DNA of 64,000 nt from Panax quinquefolius (GCA_020205615.1 CM035160.1:125517605-125581604), one strand, 5' to 3'. Counted from the first letter of the stretch, positions 46,821-60,260 are shown. The notes: generated by a model from the letters alone, not told the origin. Numbers and translations are program-made.

Positions 46821-46839
46821 ACCTTTATCGTTAAAAATA

Positions 46840-47580
46840 TTAAATTCATCTTGTGATCCAGACCAAAGATATTCATTAACAATTCATCTTTGCACAGGGC
46901 CAAAGATATACAACTATAAAACCAATAATCTTTGAGGCCAGCGACTTAATAGTATCACGACCACGAATTATCCATGCTTTCTTGGCCAAGGATATTCGTG
47001 TTTTCAATCTGGTCATGATTATACCGAATAATCCTTGGTCATAATCATACCAAGTCTATCAATGCACTACTGACTAAAGATGACTTTTTACCACATCCAT
47101 GAATTAATATTTCATTCTTTGAGACTCATTTCAATAATTAATCCATATCATCGAATCATCCCTTCACTCACAGGCCGAGGATATTCATTAGTATCACGAC
47201 CACGAATTATCCATGCACTACTACCAAAGATAATCGTGTATTCATTAGTATCACGACCACAAATTATCCATGCACTACTACCAAAGATAATCGTGTATTC
47301 ATTAGTATCACGACCACAAATTATCCATGCATCTACTGACGAAGATAATCGTGTATTCATTAGTATCACGACCACAAATTATCCATGCACTACTGCCAAA
47401 GATAATCGTGTTTTCAATTACGGTTATGATTATCCCGAACATTTTGGTCATAATCATACCAAGTCCATCTATGCACTACTGAGTTACGAGATGACTTTCA
47501 ACATAATATAAGCATGAGGATAATGATATAAAGAATCAATTAAATGAGATAAAGGATAAATATTAAACATTTATAATATA
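46840..47580 (-). repeat. LTR-derived fragment with 57-bp tandem array
   Basis: Resembles A3 LTR 44480-44790 (shared TCATAATCATACCAAGT, CTATGCAC and AACATAATATAA) but lies outside the LTR, where integrase should be. Units of 57-58 bp start at 47211, 47268, 47325 and 47383 with CCATGCACTACT, AAAGATAATCGTG and ATTAGTATCACGACCAC. Long frames over it on both strands (47080-47511 +, 47148-47375 -) are repeat artefacts. Confidence 0.75.
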
Positions 47581-48700
47581 ATTTATCCGAGATTCAAGAA
47601 TATCCCCATGTTATCAATCACTTAATAATCTCATAATCTAATATCATTAATATTATAACAATATTTTAATCACTTCTTAAATTTATAAACAATTTATCTC
47701 AATTGTTTACGCTTTACCATATAATGCATTTAATCATTCAAAAATGCCATACTCATAAGATATCATCACCAATTATCAAATCCTCAAAAAATATGCATAT
47801 ACTCTATATAGGATTCTCAGCCATAAAATCCTATTTTCAACTTTGTTACTTCACATAACATATTTAACTCATATGTTCGTAACTAAACTATTTTCATGAA
47901 AAATACCAAATCAGATCCAAAAATATTTCTTTTCTGAGATTTAGCATAATATAGTCCCATAATGAAAATATATATTTTTCTCGGAATTTTAAAATTCATT
48001 TACTATTTTCAAAAATCAATTTCTAATTAATTCCTTAAGAAATTAGCTACCTCAAGCTTAACTCCAAAATTCCCAAATCTTGGCAGGACCTTACACATGT
48101 TAATGTGAGCCTCGATTTAAATTTCATGGTTATCTGAGTTATAGAACTCCGGTTATAGCATTTTTAAATCAAAAAAACCTAAATATTGAAATGGTCATAA
48201 CTTGCTCATTTTAAGTCAGAATGAGCTCATTTTTGGGCAGGAGGTACTTTATAACATATACTTTTATGTCCCAAAAGGCCTGAATTTTTCTTACTAATTA
48301 AGTGGCCGAAACAGCCCTTACAAAAACGTGGCAGCAGCTTTTTGGACATTTTGAAGTTTTGACTCCTTTGCTAAAATCAGTCCTCACGAAAATCTACAAC
48401 ACCTTTTTCATTGATTCCACTTGGATTAGTTAGGTAACTCATAGATCTAACTCTAGGACTTGACCACACTCAAAATTCAAAATATAATAAGAGATTTGGT
48501 CAATTGAATTTCATATTACGTTTTTCACCAAAATCTGGTTTTAACTCCTTGTGATTTTCAAGAAACTTTCATGTTTTCACATACTAACCAACATAACTCA
48601 TCATAACACTTACTAATACCATGTATACCCATGATTTTCATTAGTCCAATGCTTTTATTATGACTTTCATCATAAACCACGAAACCTATTCATTTTAGTT
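47581..48700. other. Unassigned AT-rich stretch within A3
   Basis: 1.1 kb without coding frames or recognised homology to families A, B or C. It resembles LTR-type sequence but no ends could be placed. It may belong to the LTR fragment before it. Confidence 0.4.
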
Positions 48701-49420
48701 GAAGAAATACTTGAGGGTTTAAGAAATGGGTTTTATCTTTGGTCAATACAAAATTCGATTTCACGCTCTAGGTAGGCTAGGAAATCTTCAAGAATCGCCA
48801 GAAATTTATTAATAATAGAAATATCATTCAAAACTGTGACTCTCATCCAAGACTTGGATAATACGTCACATTGATACTAATCGTGACTTCTATCCCTTAA
48901 CCTAGATAGCACCTCACAATGATACCTATAAACTTGCCATCTTCATTCACGATGTCGCCTCTGAGAAAAGTCGGCTTCTTGCATTCCACACAAAGAAGTC
49001 AACAACGAAAGGATCGAGGCTCTTTACTTATGGCTTGATATAATAGTGATTAACTTTGGGTTTGGTTACTTTGAATTAAGTATAACGGGTTGGTTAGGAA
49101 TATGAAAGCTAACAACCTTACAAAAAGAATAATAAGTAGTTAATCAATCGTTTTCAAAAATTACCTCAAAGGCAAGTATTTTCAAAAAAGACGATCGACG
49201 AAGTAACGTGAAAATGTTTATTTGAATCAAACAAGATTTAAAAATAGTAAGCGAACGAAGGCTCTTACTAACGAAGTTTCAACCAATAAGTCAAAGTTTA
49301 ACTTCTTGAGTCAAATTTAAGCGTTGAACACAACTAGTGAAATAAAAGAGTGGGTAGGCTGGTATCTAACATGGTATAGACTTCGCAAGAGCTTATGATT
49401 AACTTACCCATGATAATTTT
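48700..49420 (-). pseudogene. A3 protease/linker remnant
   Basis: Matches A2 28690-29330 in pieces: GGGTTGGTTAGGAATATGAAA (ATTCCTAACCAACC on the coding side) and the TGGTATCTAACATGGTATAG stretch equivalent to A2 29252. No open frame; the active site cannot be read. It includes the segment shared with A1 (48840-49015). Confidence 0.65.
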
Positions 49421-50008
49421 AATCGGGTTCCTCGTCAAAAAAAAAAAAAATGCTCTCTCTTAAACTACTAGGCTTTGGTTTATGCTGGAATGACCTTTGG
49501 TGCCCCTCCATCCTAGTTGAATTTGTCTTGATGAAATGACAAAATCGAGCTAAGTGATCTTCTCTTCCACAATTATAACATGTTTTGGATTTGCGGCATG
49601 GCATGATTGGATGATGTGTCCTCTCTCGCATTTGAAGCATATAATAGGTGGTCTTTCTCCTTCCTTAACAACGAAGTCTTTGGTCTTGGCGTCTTTCCAT
49701 CATTGTTGAATCTCCTTTTCTTGAAATGTCCATTCTTATTACTTTGATTACGATTACCACCAAAGTGGTTACCATATCTGGTCACATTGATTCCCTCCGC
49801 CATTGTCCACCGCTCGATGACTACTCTCATTTGGTATTATAATTTTGTCAATTTGCTCTCTTTTTAGTTGCGTTGACTCGTTATCGCGCTCCACTAATGA
49901 GCCCTATTTACAACATCTGAATACATACGCTTTATGAGAAATAAGATGTTGGCGTATCTCCGCTTCTAAACCTCTTAAAAACATTAACACAATTCTCTTC
50001 ATTATCCA
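49421..50008 (-). pseudogene. A3 gag remnant with intact CCHC knuckle
   Basis: Residues CYNCGREDHLARFC (about 49540-49582) form a perfect CX2CX4HX4C knuckle. Upstream, 49573-49830 reads YGNHFGGNRNQSNKNGHF, a basic Gly/Asn-rich nucleocapsid region. Further gag (PDIRQHL-type sequence near 49940) is cut by the N gap. Frames are broken between pieces. Confidence 0.8.
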
Positions 50009-50108
50009 NNNNNNNNNNNNNNNNNNNNNNNNNNNNNNNNNNNNNNNNNNNNNNNNNNNNNNNNNNNNNNNNNNNNNNNNNNNNNNNNNNNNNNNNNNNN
50101 NNNNNNNN
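50009..50108. other. Assembly gap (100 N)
   Basis: Exactly 100 undetermined bases, a conventional scaffold gap of unknown true length. Sequence left (A3 gag) and right (different repeat) does not continue, so the join is not evidence of adjacency. Confidence 0.99.
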
Positions 50109-51189
50109 TTCCTCGGATGGTTTCCATACCCACGAGGAAGTCGGCATTATTTTTTTATATATTATTTTTTTAAATGCGGATGCTTCGCGATTCATGAATA
50201 AAATCAATCCAAATTACTCACTTAATAAAAATGGGAGTGTAAAAGGTCTTAATTCCTATTGAATAGCAGGGTTTGAAAAACCTCTTTTATAAAACATCAT
50301 TGCCATATCTTGCTAAAAACTGAATTTTTACATAAATTAAAATCATGTGTATATAGGTTCCAAAGAGGTCTCGCATTAACTTTCATATAACAAAGACATT
50401 GACCACACACACACACACACTCGTGATAATAGTTTCTTGAAAAGAGGCGGTCACCGTAGTAACACGGATGTTGGGGGGTGACTAACACCTTCCCCCGCAA
50501 GATAACCAAGTCCCTGACCCTAAATGAATCTCGGTTTTGTCGACCCGTATATCAGTGTCCCATCACTAGGTCAATGTGCAAACCTTTTCTCGGTTGTGTT
50601 GGTACAACCATTTAAAAAACCAACTGGCAACTCTTAACAGTCCCATCATCGACATTATACATGTCGGACCTTTTTCATTTGTTTTTTCAAACAAATCTCA
50701 CCTAAAATGAGAACACCAAAGAAAAAGTAACGGAAAGGGACATCCAAAAAACCCGACGTAGACAGGGCTTCCTCGGCTTTTTATCTTAAAAAATGGCCAC
50801 CCCAAGCCCTCTATTTATAGAAAGGGGCCGCGCAGTGTACATATAAGCGTCCGCAGTTCACGCGCATCGCATTTAACTACACACTGTTCGCTCGAACCTT
50901 CATAACTTTCAATCCGGGAGTTCGATGGAAGTGTTTCATACCATTCCGGAAAGTTCTTTCCAAGAGCTATGCAATAACATAGGATTTGACCTCTTTTAAC
51001 TTCGGAAAAATGGGACCATGATCAAAATGGCGTTTCTGGGTTTTCGTCAGTTAGTCCGTTGAGGCGTTTTGCGTAGTTTGCGCTTGAAAGTTAAGATATG
51101 GTTGTTGTGGGACTTCTTTTGAAGTAATTTGAGTTGAAATGAGTGTATTTGATTTGATTTGAAGTTGAGTTGGCAAAATAACCATTTTG
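50109..51189 (-). other. LTR-like segment of an unidentified element
   Basis: Contains a short (CA)n tract (50404-50420), GGGGGGTGACTAACACCTTCC around 50473, and TATTTATAG at 50810 next to a GC-rich stretch, a TATA arrangement in minus orientation like that of the gypsy LTRs. No coding frames. The lineage was not recognised. Confidence 0.45.
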
Positions 51190-51505
51190 CCCCTTCTGGG
51201 GTTATCTCCAGTTTTCGCACAGTTGTAGTAGTCTTTTCTCATGTTTATCTCTGAGGTTAGCTTGTTATTGACTCTGACAATCCACAGGGTTATCTCTGAG
51301 GTTGGCTTGACCTCTTGAGGTTATCTCCAGGCTTTGACCTTGATCCCCCGGGGTTATCTCCAAGGTTGGAACTGATTTTCCCGGGGTTATCTCCGGGGTT
51401 GGAAACTAATTTCCCAGGGTTATCTCCGGGGTTGGAAACTGGATCTCCCGGGGCTATTTCTGGGGTTGGAATTGATGTTGTGGTCCTCCAGGGTTATCTC
51501 TGGAG
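51190..51505 (+). repeat. 33-36-bp GC-rich tandem array
   Basis: About seven to nine units with GGGTTATCTCCGGGGTTGGAA, spaced about 33 bp (for example near 51352, 51385, 51418), with degenerate units at both edges. The open frame 51315-51626 is driven by the repeat. Confidence 0.85.
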
Positions 51506-51975
51506 TGTGGAAAAAATGCTTTTGTCCTCCTACATAGTTAGTAACAAGAAAACGAAAGTTCAACTGTCTACACAGACTAAAGCTTCACTCAACAAGGATG
51601 ATAATGCCATTGAAGATGGAAGCTAAGCTGAAAGCCGAGAAGGCCAAGAAGATAGCATTCAAAAAAGTGGCAGAGCACAAAGAAGATCCAAAGAGCCACT
51701 CTACGAATCACCATGAACCAAAAATTGAAACAGAAAAGAAGCATAACCATGTCTACATACCATTCAAGAAGGGTTTAGGGAATGCTAACTACCAGACGAA
51801 GTCTACCAAAAGCTCAAAGACTTAGCAAACCTAAATGGTGATGGTGCACAGCTGACATCGGAAGAAGATGGAATGAATAGTATAAAGATCAGCTGCACCA
51901 GAGAAGAGGTGGTCCAAACTCTAAGCAGAATGCAAAGAGGACCATGTCAAGCCTCTAAGTACAAAAGATGATCAA
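51506..51975 (+). pseudogene. Unrecognised coding remnant
   Basis: Two overlapping frames look coding by composition. 51598-51825 is Lys-rich (MKLEAKLKAEKAKK-like, with KHNHVYIPFKKGLG). After a frame step, about 51788-51970 reads LPDEVYQKLKDLANLNGDGA, then REEVVQTLSRMQRGPCQASK and a stop. I do not recognise the family. It lies inside or beside an LTR, so it may be a captured or element-specific gene piece. Confidence 0.4.
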
Positions 51976-52065
51976 GCTTCAAGACATCTTAACAGCAAAG
52001 CACCAACAACAACTACAACAATAAGAAGTAGTCAGGGCCTGAGGGGTCCTTGTCCGAAGGGACTA

Positions 52066-52200
52066 AATGAAGTTCCAAGCATGCTGGGCTTGAAGATTTC
52101 TTAGTGAACTAGAGGAGTTCCAAGCCTGCTGGGCTTGAAGAGTTCTTAGTGAACTGAAGTTCCAAGGCTGTTGGCCTTGAAGGAATCTTAATGATTCAGG
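52066..52200 (+). repeat. Three-copy 43-bp tandem repeat
   Basis: Units start near 52069, 52112 and 52156: AGTTCCAAGCCTGCTGGGCT, then TGAAGA(G)TTCTTAGTGAACT. The third is more diverged. Confidence 0.85.
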
Positions 52201-52571
52201 GTGCGGTCCTTCCGTAGTGGAATTCCAGCTCATTAAAGAAGAAGAGTGGATTATTAGCTTGAGTCTCTGAACCACTTAAAATCCCTTGTGTCTTTTACAT
52301 TCAGTCATTTATATTATGTACCTAACTGCTATAAATGCTATGTGTGTATTAACTGCTTACAACTAAACTAACTCTACGAACAATGTATGTATGTTCATGA
52401 ATATATCAATAAAGGGGATCTTTTACTTATTTTGTTATGCTTGAAAATATTCTTATGTTTGTCATATGCTAATTCATTAGCAATACAAAATAAACGAGAA
52501 AAAAAAATTCAATTAAAAAGGATCTATTAACCCCCCTTTCAGATCTATTGTTGTGCTCTTGGGAACTAACA
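52201..52571 (+). repeat. 3' end of an LTR before a primer-binding site
   Basis: AT-rich end region finishing GGGAACTAACA at 52571 and followed by a primer-binding-site match, so it should be the end of a + strand 5' LTR. The LTR start could not be located; the arrays at 51190-52200 may belong to it. Confidence 0.55.
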
Positions 52572-52590
52572 ATTGGTATCGAGCAAGCTC
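52572..52590 (+). other. Primer-binding site (unclassified element)
   Basis: ATTGGTATCGAGCAAGCTC directly after CTAACA; close to the ATTGGTATCAGAGC form common in plant LTR elements primed by methionine tRNA. Confidence 0.65.
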
Positions 52591-54237
52591 TCATGCTATA
52601 TTCAAAAGCTAATAGTTTGGAGTCTGATCCTAGACACAAACATTGTTCTAAATTTAGTTTAGTAGTAAGTCACTTGTAAATGCAGATAAGCTCACACATT
52701 GGAAATATTGTGTACAGGTAAATGTGTATACACACCTGAAGCTGTTTAGATTGGTCCATGTTCTTAAATGACATATCAACAAGACCAATCCTTGCCCACA
52801 GTCAATCTTGTAGTCTGAAGACCAGATATGAGAGCTCAAAAGGCATTAACAGTAAAGAGTCAAGCATCCACCTGTCTGAAAGATGAGATGTCCATATATG
52901 CTAAGAAGTACTTATTCAGAGAAGAAAGAAGAATCTCTCAAGTATGTATTTGGCTAACCAGCAGCTGGATGTGAACCTTGAGGTTCAAGGTTGTCAAAAA
53001 ACTAAGGATGCCAGGATTTTCTTAGCTTACATCTTCAAGACTATGACTGATTGATCAAAGGACAACTGGAGCAACAAGCTGTCAGAAATCAATGTAAAAA
53101 TATGCACATCAATGCTTAACCTCATTATATCAAGATAAATGACTGTCAAGAAATTGAAAGTGAAAAGGTACGATTCCTTATTAATATAAATGTGTACATC
53201 ATGTTGCATCACTTTATTTTCTATAACAGTATTCTATCAAGAGACCATACTCTTCCTAAAAAGGGGAAGAAAGAAAGTACACTAAGGTTGGAAAACTCAA
53301 CTACTAACAAACTCTCTCTCCATCCAAGATTTAGGTTGAAAATAACATCTTGAGAGAAGTCTGAAATAGGTCATAAGCTTATCAGGATTTAATTAATCTT
53401 AAGTGGAGTAATCCTTGCTGATGGGTTAGTATGTATGCACAAACCTATGTTCCAGGTTTTTGATAATACATAGAGTATGATCAGTTGTACAAGAGTATCT
53501 TAAAGATTCATAGAAACTGATCACCTCCATGAATCAACTAGATACAAATAAGTGATAAAGTTGATTCTTACTCTGTGAACATTTAAAATATGTGAACATA
53601 ACAAAGTAAATGATGAAACCATCAAAGAAAAAGAGTGTTTATTAAAATGGTTAATCTTACACACTCTCATCATCATGCATCTTAAAATGTCATATCTAAT
53701 TTGGATACATGTATGAATATGATTGATTGGTGATCAATGTGATGAAAATTCAAATATATGAGGAATAGGGATTTTGAAAACTAACTTGACAGGACCCACT
53801 TAACCATGAGTACCAAAAATAGAAATTAATCTAACCTGCAGGTACTTGGTCTATCCGACCGCACTAAGGAATATTGAATCAGATGACTTCAGTCAAGAAG
53901 ATTCAACCAGCTGGAGGCTAAAAGAAATTTCAGAAATGTTCAAGACAAAATCATTATTTGGCAAAGCCTTTTCTTGAAGACTTTCTGAGCTAATATGAAT
54001 GAAGCTCACATGGTTGCTGATCTCTATATGGAAGCAGACCATTCATGCTAAGATGAAAATGGTCTTATATGCTCAATCATGCAAAGCATATCATTTGAGA
54101 AGAATCCTCGAGGAAGTTCACATCAGAGGATCATCGAGCATTAATCATGAAGAACTCATTATAGAAGCAGAACTCCACAAGTACAAACTGTGACGAATGA
54201 TTTATTTGAGTTGTGATTCTAGGGGCAGAATCTTGAT
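52591..54237 (+). other. Decayed internal sequence, no recognised domain
   Basis: 1.65 kb with only short frames on both strands. 53999-54193 (+, 64 codons) precedes the polypurine tract, but no chromodomain or RNase H motif could be read in it. This may be the leader of the element primed at 52572 fused to the end of the family C element. Confidence 0.4.
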
Positions 54238-54250
54238 AAGGAAGGAAGGA
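54238..54250 (+). other. Family C polypurine tract
   Basis: AAGGAAGGAAGGA, preceded by TTCTAGGGGCAGAATCTTGA, the typical end of gypsy chromovirus internal regions (B1 has TTCTAGGGACAGAATCCTTA at 39181). Confidence 0.8.
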
Positions 54251-55310
54251 TGTAACAATCCAGAATTTTAAATTATAATTTTAAATATTTATTCAAGTAT
54301 ATAAATATTTAATGGATGTATTTATTGTTGAATAAATATTTGATTTGATATTATTCTATAAAGTTAATTAATTGTTAAACAAATAATTAAGGAGTTAAGA
54401 AAATTAATTATTATGAGATAATATTCTAATTTAATTTAATAATTAAGTTAGAGAGATTATAATGATTAATTAAATTATTATAATAATGTTTTAATTTGAA
54501 TTTATAATTAAAATGATGTGTTAGTTGGTTAAATAAAAATTATAAATATAAAGAAAATTATAATTATGTTTGTATTGATTTATGGGGTAAAAATAATTTA
54601 ATAAATTATTATTAGAATTAATTAAATTGAATATTAAAATTTAATTAAATAAAAGTGTGGCCATAAACTATACTATAAAGGAACTATTAAAATAAGCTAA
54701 GGAGGTTAATTTAGTTTTTTCCAAACAAGGCTTAATGAATATTAAGTCTTTAATTTAAATATGTTTTACCAAACAAGGTGTAAGATTTAATAGGTTAATT
54801 TTTTAAGTTAATTAGCCAAATAAGCCTTATGGCTTTTGATTTTAAAAATATAATAATCGATATCAATTATATATATAATTATATTATATAATTAATATAT
54901 ATTATATCATATACGTTATATTTTGTAGTACGTAAGTTAGAGTTTAGAATAGGGAGGAAGAACACAGAAGAAGAAAAGAAGAAAAATTGAGAGAGAACTT
55001 AAGAGAATTCTATAGAGGTTTTAAGAGAAGAATTGGGTAAAAGAAAGCTTGTTGATCAAAGGGAAAGTTATCATCTTCTAGAAAACAAGGTATCATCTTA
55101 CTCTTTTAAATTTCTTTAAAGTTATAGTTTTATTCTCTTCCAAAATTCTGTGTAAAAACTTTCTGAAGGTTAAATTATTTGTGTTATATAATATCTATGT
55201 GATAATTAGTTGTTATGAAATTGTTTTCATAAGTTTATATATGAGTATAGTAAATGAATTCATGTTATGTATGTATTTTGTGAAAGAAATCATATTATAG
55301 TGAATTGGTA

Positions 55311-55364
<54 letters not shown>

Positions 55365-57268
55365 ACGGCTTAGTTTAAAGTAAAATTGAGGTTTAATTCA
55401 ACGTATAATATATAAATTGACTATTGAATTTGAAAGAGGATGAATAAACATAAATAATGTTTTTTAATTAACTGCTTTGGTTGAAAAACAAAATCACAGT
55501 GATGGTTTTCACCGAAAATGTCAAAAATGATGTTTTATCAAAAACAATTGAAATTAGATGTTTTAAATTCGATGTTTATGTTGTTATATGAGTAAAATCA
55601 TGTTAAGAGTCCTTAAAATATATTTGTGTGAAGTCTGTATATGTGTTATGTGTTAATTTATTCGTTAAAAAGTAGCTTGTAGGCCAAAATTAGCTTTGTT
55701 CATGTTGTTGCCGAAATTTGGTTGTCGAGGATCAGTAGTTCAATGGCAAGAATAGCCGCTGCAAGCAGGTAATTTTTATGTCATTGAAGACAAATAGCCA
55801 CGTCACAGCAGTTGCCAGCATTGGCTTGTGCCTCATGTGACAGTAATGACCAGCAGATGTAAATCGGTGGCGTCAGCTTGTGTGAAAGTTAACAAAATTA
55901 TCGAACGATGTGGTTTAAGTTACACAAAGTCTGAAAAAGTTGTTATGATTTAATAGAAGGAATATTAAGATATGATTTCAGTATTTCTATACTAAGAATT
56001 AGCATATTTTTAATACGCTACTAGTTTTATTACTAATGTAATTTGTTTATGTGATAAAAAATAAAACCTTACATGATGTAAATACTTATTTATATATATA
56101 GTGTTGGTAGGGACTAATTATGTCATGATGACATATATATATGGTATTGTGATTCGAGTTGTTACGATTTAGCTTTTACTCAAGACATGTTTTCTAACTC
56201 TACACTTTCGATGAACTATTTCTATTATTACATTGTGCAAGTTTATTCTTACGATTAAGAAAGTTCTTGTATCTAGTTTGTTTATGATGATGCCAGTTGT
56301 CTAAATCTTATTCTGATATTGAACAAGTTATTCTTGTCTTTAACTTGTTATTTAACATTCAAGTTTACATATTCTGATATACTAATGTTGAACAAGTTTT
56401 ATCGTTCAATTTACTATTTGTTATGCATGCTTAGTACTCAATTCTAAATAACTTTGGCTTAATATTGTTCAAACAAGGTATGTTATAATTATTCAATGTT
56501 TATGCTATTAAATTATTCCTAAATCACGACCTTAGTATAAAATGTTGATTTAGTTATGATTTATTCCATAGCATAACGTTATGGACTTTTTATTCAACTA
56601 ATCCTTAGTTGATATTCGTTGAATTCCAAATTACCTTGAAACATATCCAAACCAAACTTACTTTGGGCGGACTTGTATTCCAAATGCTGAGATAAACAAC
56701 CCTATTAATAGGGGATAATTTATGCATAGCGTTGAAATATTTGTGCACAAGACATTGTACGAAGGGACGATCCCCCTAAGTACGAGGAGTCCCTATAGTC
56801 TTATGACTGTTAAAGTTTAAGTTGAAAGATTACTTATAACTATGGACATAGTTCGTGGCCTTATGACCCTCAGACATATATATTCTAGAATTTGATTATC
56901 ATTAATAGAGCATATTGTTCAGTTATATTGAGCATATTATTTGACAATAGTTGTAAGGTTTTATTCATTATTATTTCAAGTGTGCCTTGTTTGCTCACTC
57001 TTGCTTATATAACTATTACAGCTAAAGTTGAGAAGGTCGATGTACCTAGCACCAGTAAAGGAAAAGGAAAGATGAATAAATATTGAAGACTTGTAATCAT
57101 GTTGACATTTTATTGTCAGACTTTATTTTAAGGATTGTAATGAAGTTATTTAATTTTTCGCATTTGAATGATTGTATTTAAAGGTTAGATAACCTAGGAG
57201 ATTTTTATTAATGTAATCCTTTAATGGGAAGGTTTATTGTCTAATTTTATTATGATTAGGTAATTAGA
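54251..57268 (+). repeat. Family C gypsy 3' LTR, interrupted
   Basis: Starts TGTAACAATCCAG right after the polypurine tract. It has a purine-rich leader near 54945-55040, a (TA)n tract at 55314-55360 and, at 56985-57110, a block resembling family B LTR ends (GCTCACTCTTGCTTATATAAC, ACAGCTAAAG). The expected LTR end is not found; the sequence changes to copia LTR at about 57269, so it appears interrupted by that insertion. Confidence 0.7.
55314..55360. repeat. (TA)n microsatellite
   Basis: About 23 TA dinucleotides without interruption. Confidence 0.97.
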
Positions 57269-59127
57269 TGTGAATGTTTTAAGTAGTATGCACACAAGCC
57301 AATCATGTTTGATGATAAAGCATATACTTTGTAACAATCTTATTCATTTATTAATAAAAAGTATTAATTTATTAAAGGCTTTTAATTATCTACATGATCT
57401 TTGTTTTATAATATGTGATAAACCCGTAGTTTTAAGCAATGCTTTTAGAATAATGATGATGATCATTCTAATGAGATCTAAATTCTTAGAAAGCTTAAAA
57501 CTAAAATAGTTCCCAATCGTTGGATTACTAAATTGGGGATTAGTGAATCCGGATAGATTAATACATCGTTGCTTGCTCATTGGATGAGGATGATTGATCT
57601 CATGATCATTTGTGTGGAACACTAAAAAAGCAAGTATGTAGGTGCTTATTAGAGAATAAGTTCCTTTGAGCATTGGCTCGCTAAGGAATACCTAATGGAG
57701 TTTTACTTGCTGTCGATAGGAATTCTGTAGTGATAGTAGTCTAGTGATCCTTGGACTTGAGATCATCATAGTATCTTGTGTATGATGAGTTATACTTTGA
57801 CTTATTCCTTAAGACCCTTAGGGTATATCAAAGGGTATGCTTGGGTATAATAAGTTGTGCATGGAGATAATGTATGATCGATAAAGAATCTACCACTTCA
57901 ATAAAAGAAGAAAATGTCTATGTGATTCGATAAATGACAACCCGGTAGTCCTTGGCGAAGCGAATGAAATTAGAAAGGAGTTTCTAATTTGCATTATTTG
58001 GAGTTGTGCATTTAAGGATCGAAATACATATAATTAAATAAAATAAGACTTGTGATAAATTCCATGTCTTATATTTAATTGGGACATTGTATGGTGGAAG
58101 GATTGAATTATCACGGTAACTATTTACTCAAAGGTTCTTTTATGATTAATGTTGAAATCTATATTATACGGAAAGTGATTTGATCATTGGGAGGCTTATC
58201 CTATTGTAGAATAAATATTATTTATTTAAATAAATTAATTATTTAATTTATTTATTTAAATAAGATTAGAATTATTCTAATTGATTTATTCTGTAGGTTT
58301 AATATGGAGAACCTAAAGGGTCACACCATAAAAGGAAGAATAATTATTTAAGAAGTTAATGGCATAATCGTAATAATATGTTATATATATTTAATTTAAT
58401 CTATGGTGATAGAATAAATTAAATAGCTTAATATTATTATTTAATATTTTAGAAATATTAAATATAAATTAATAAGAGAGTCTTATTAATATTATTACAA
58501 TTATTATTATTTTAATTTCTAAAGAGTTTAGAAATTAATTTAATATAAGTACTCTCATTTATTCCTAATAGGATTAGGAGGAAAATTAGTTAAAGGAGTT
58601 TAATTAATTATCCCTAATAAGATTAGGGAGCCCATTTAATTAAAGAGTTTAATTAAATAATACCTTATTTTATTAAATAAGGTTACTTGATATCTTTATA
58701 AGAGAGTCTTATATGGGATATATATTGTTGACTTTTCAATAATTCAATAATTCCAATTTGTTGGAAGTGCGCTCTTTTCTATAGAGATAGAAAAACTAGG
58801 GTTTGAGCCAATACCCATCTTCTTGAATCTTTATTTCTTCCTTGGTGGATCACCTCTGAGAGGCCAAACACTTGGGTGGCTAACGTTGATCGAAAGAAGG
58901 AACCAAACCGGTGGATTCAGTTGAGCGAAAAGGATTGGAGGTGAACTTGTACACGAGGAAGCTCGATCTTGAAGGGTATGATTTTATTCTTTATCTTTTC
59001 GTTTAATTAATAATTGTGCATAAAGGGTGATCCGGGTATATGGTTTGTAAAATTTTTAAACTCTGATTTTTACGTTTAAGCTTTTTTTTGCAATTTGATT
59101 GCGTTCTTGAATATTACAAACCTAACG
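57269..59127 (+). repeat. Copia 5' LTR
   Basis: The left edge TGTGAATGTTTTAAG at 57269 is the best candidate, chosen because family C homology stops there; the right edge ACAAACCTAACG lies before the primer-binding site. It contains the stress-unrelated AT-rich body, then a leader (58780-58980) with CTAGGGTTTGAGCC and GGTGGATTCAGTTGAG. The left end is uncertain by tens of bases. Confidence 0.6.
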
Positions 59128-59128
59128 A

Positions 59129-59140
59129 TGGCATCGAGCC
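59129..59140 (+). other. Copia primer-binding site
   Basis: TGGCATCGAGCC, a two-change variant of TGGTATCAGAGCC (methionine tRNA). Confidence 0.75.
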
Positions 59141-59230
59141 AAACCTTTATGCAAATTATTAATTGTTTTAATTTGATATGTATATTGATATGTGTTTAGA
59201 ACAATTTAATTGGGCATAATTTTATTGTAT

Positions 59231-59237
<7 letters not shown>

Positions 59238-59271
<34 letters not shown>

Positions 59272-59277
59272 TTTTTT
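59238..59277. repeat. A30/T10 homopolymer block
   Basis: About 30 A (59238-59267) followed by 10 T. The exact length may be affected by sequencing error. Confidence 0.9.

Positions 59278-60260
<983 letters not shown>

Larger units (their letters stand above)
43986..50008 (-). mobile_element. Element A3: strongly deleted gypsy element, family A-like
   Basis: Minus-strand element. LTR 43986-46740 has the family A ends (TGTGACGCCCCC, GGGGTCTTACA), then a polypurine tract (46741-46752). Chromodomain, integrase, RNase H and RT are missing apart from a stub at 46753-46820. LTR-derived and unassigned sequence fills 46840-48700. Protease and gag remnants (48700-50008) follow and run into the assembly gap. 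The other LTR is not seen in the window, so it is lost, truncated or in the gap. Confidence 0.75.

Noticed and set aside
47080..47511. 143-codon + strand frame and a 75-codon minus frame
   Set aside because: Both are produced by the 57-bp tandem repeat, whose length is a multiple of three, so stops are absent by periodicity.
49932..50207. 91-codon minus frame spanning the gap
   Set aside because: It is open only because it includes 100 N; not evidence of coding.
51315..51626. 103-codon frame with repeated Pro-Gly-Leu-Ser
   Set aside because: Translation of the 33-bp tandem array; the unit length is a multiple of three.
53999..54193. 64-codon + strand frame before the family C polypurine tract as a chromodomain or RNase H piece
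   Set aside because: I could read none of the conserved residues of either domain in it, so it stays unassigned.
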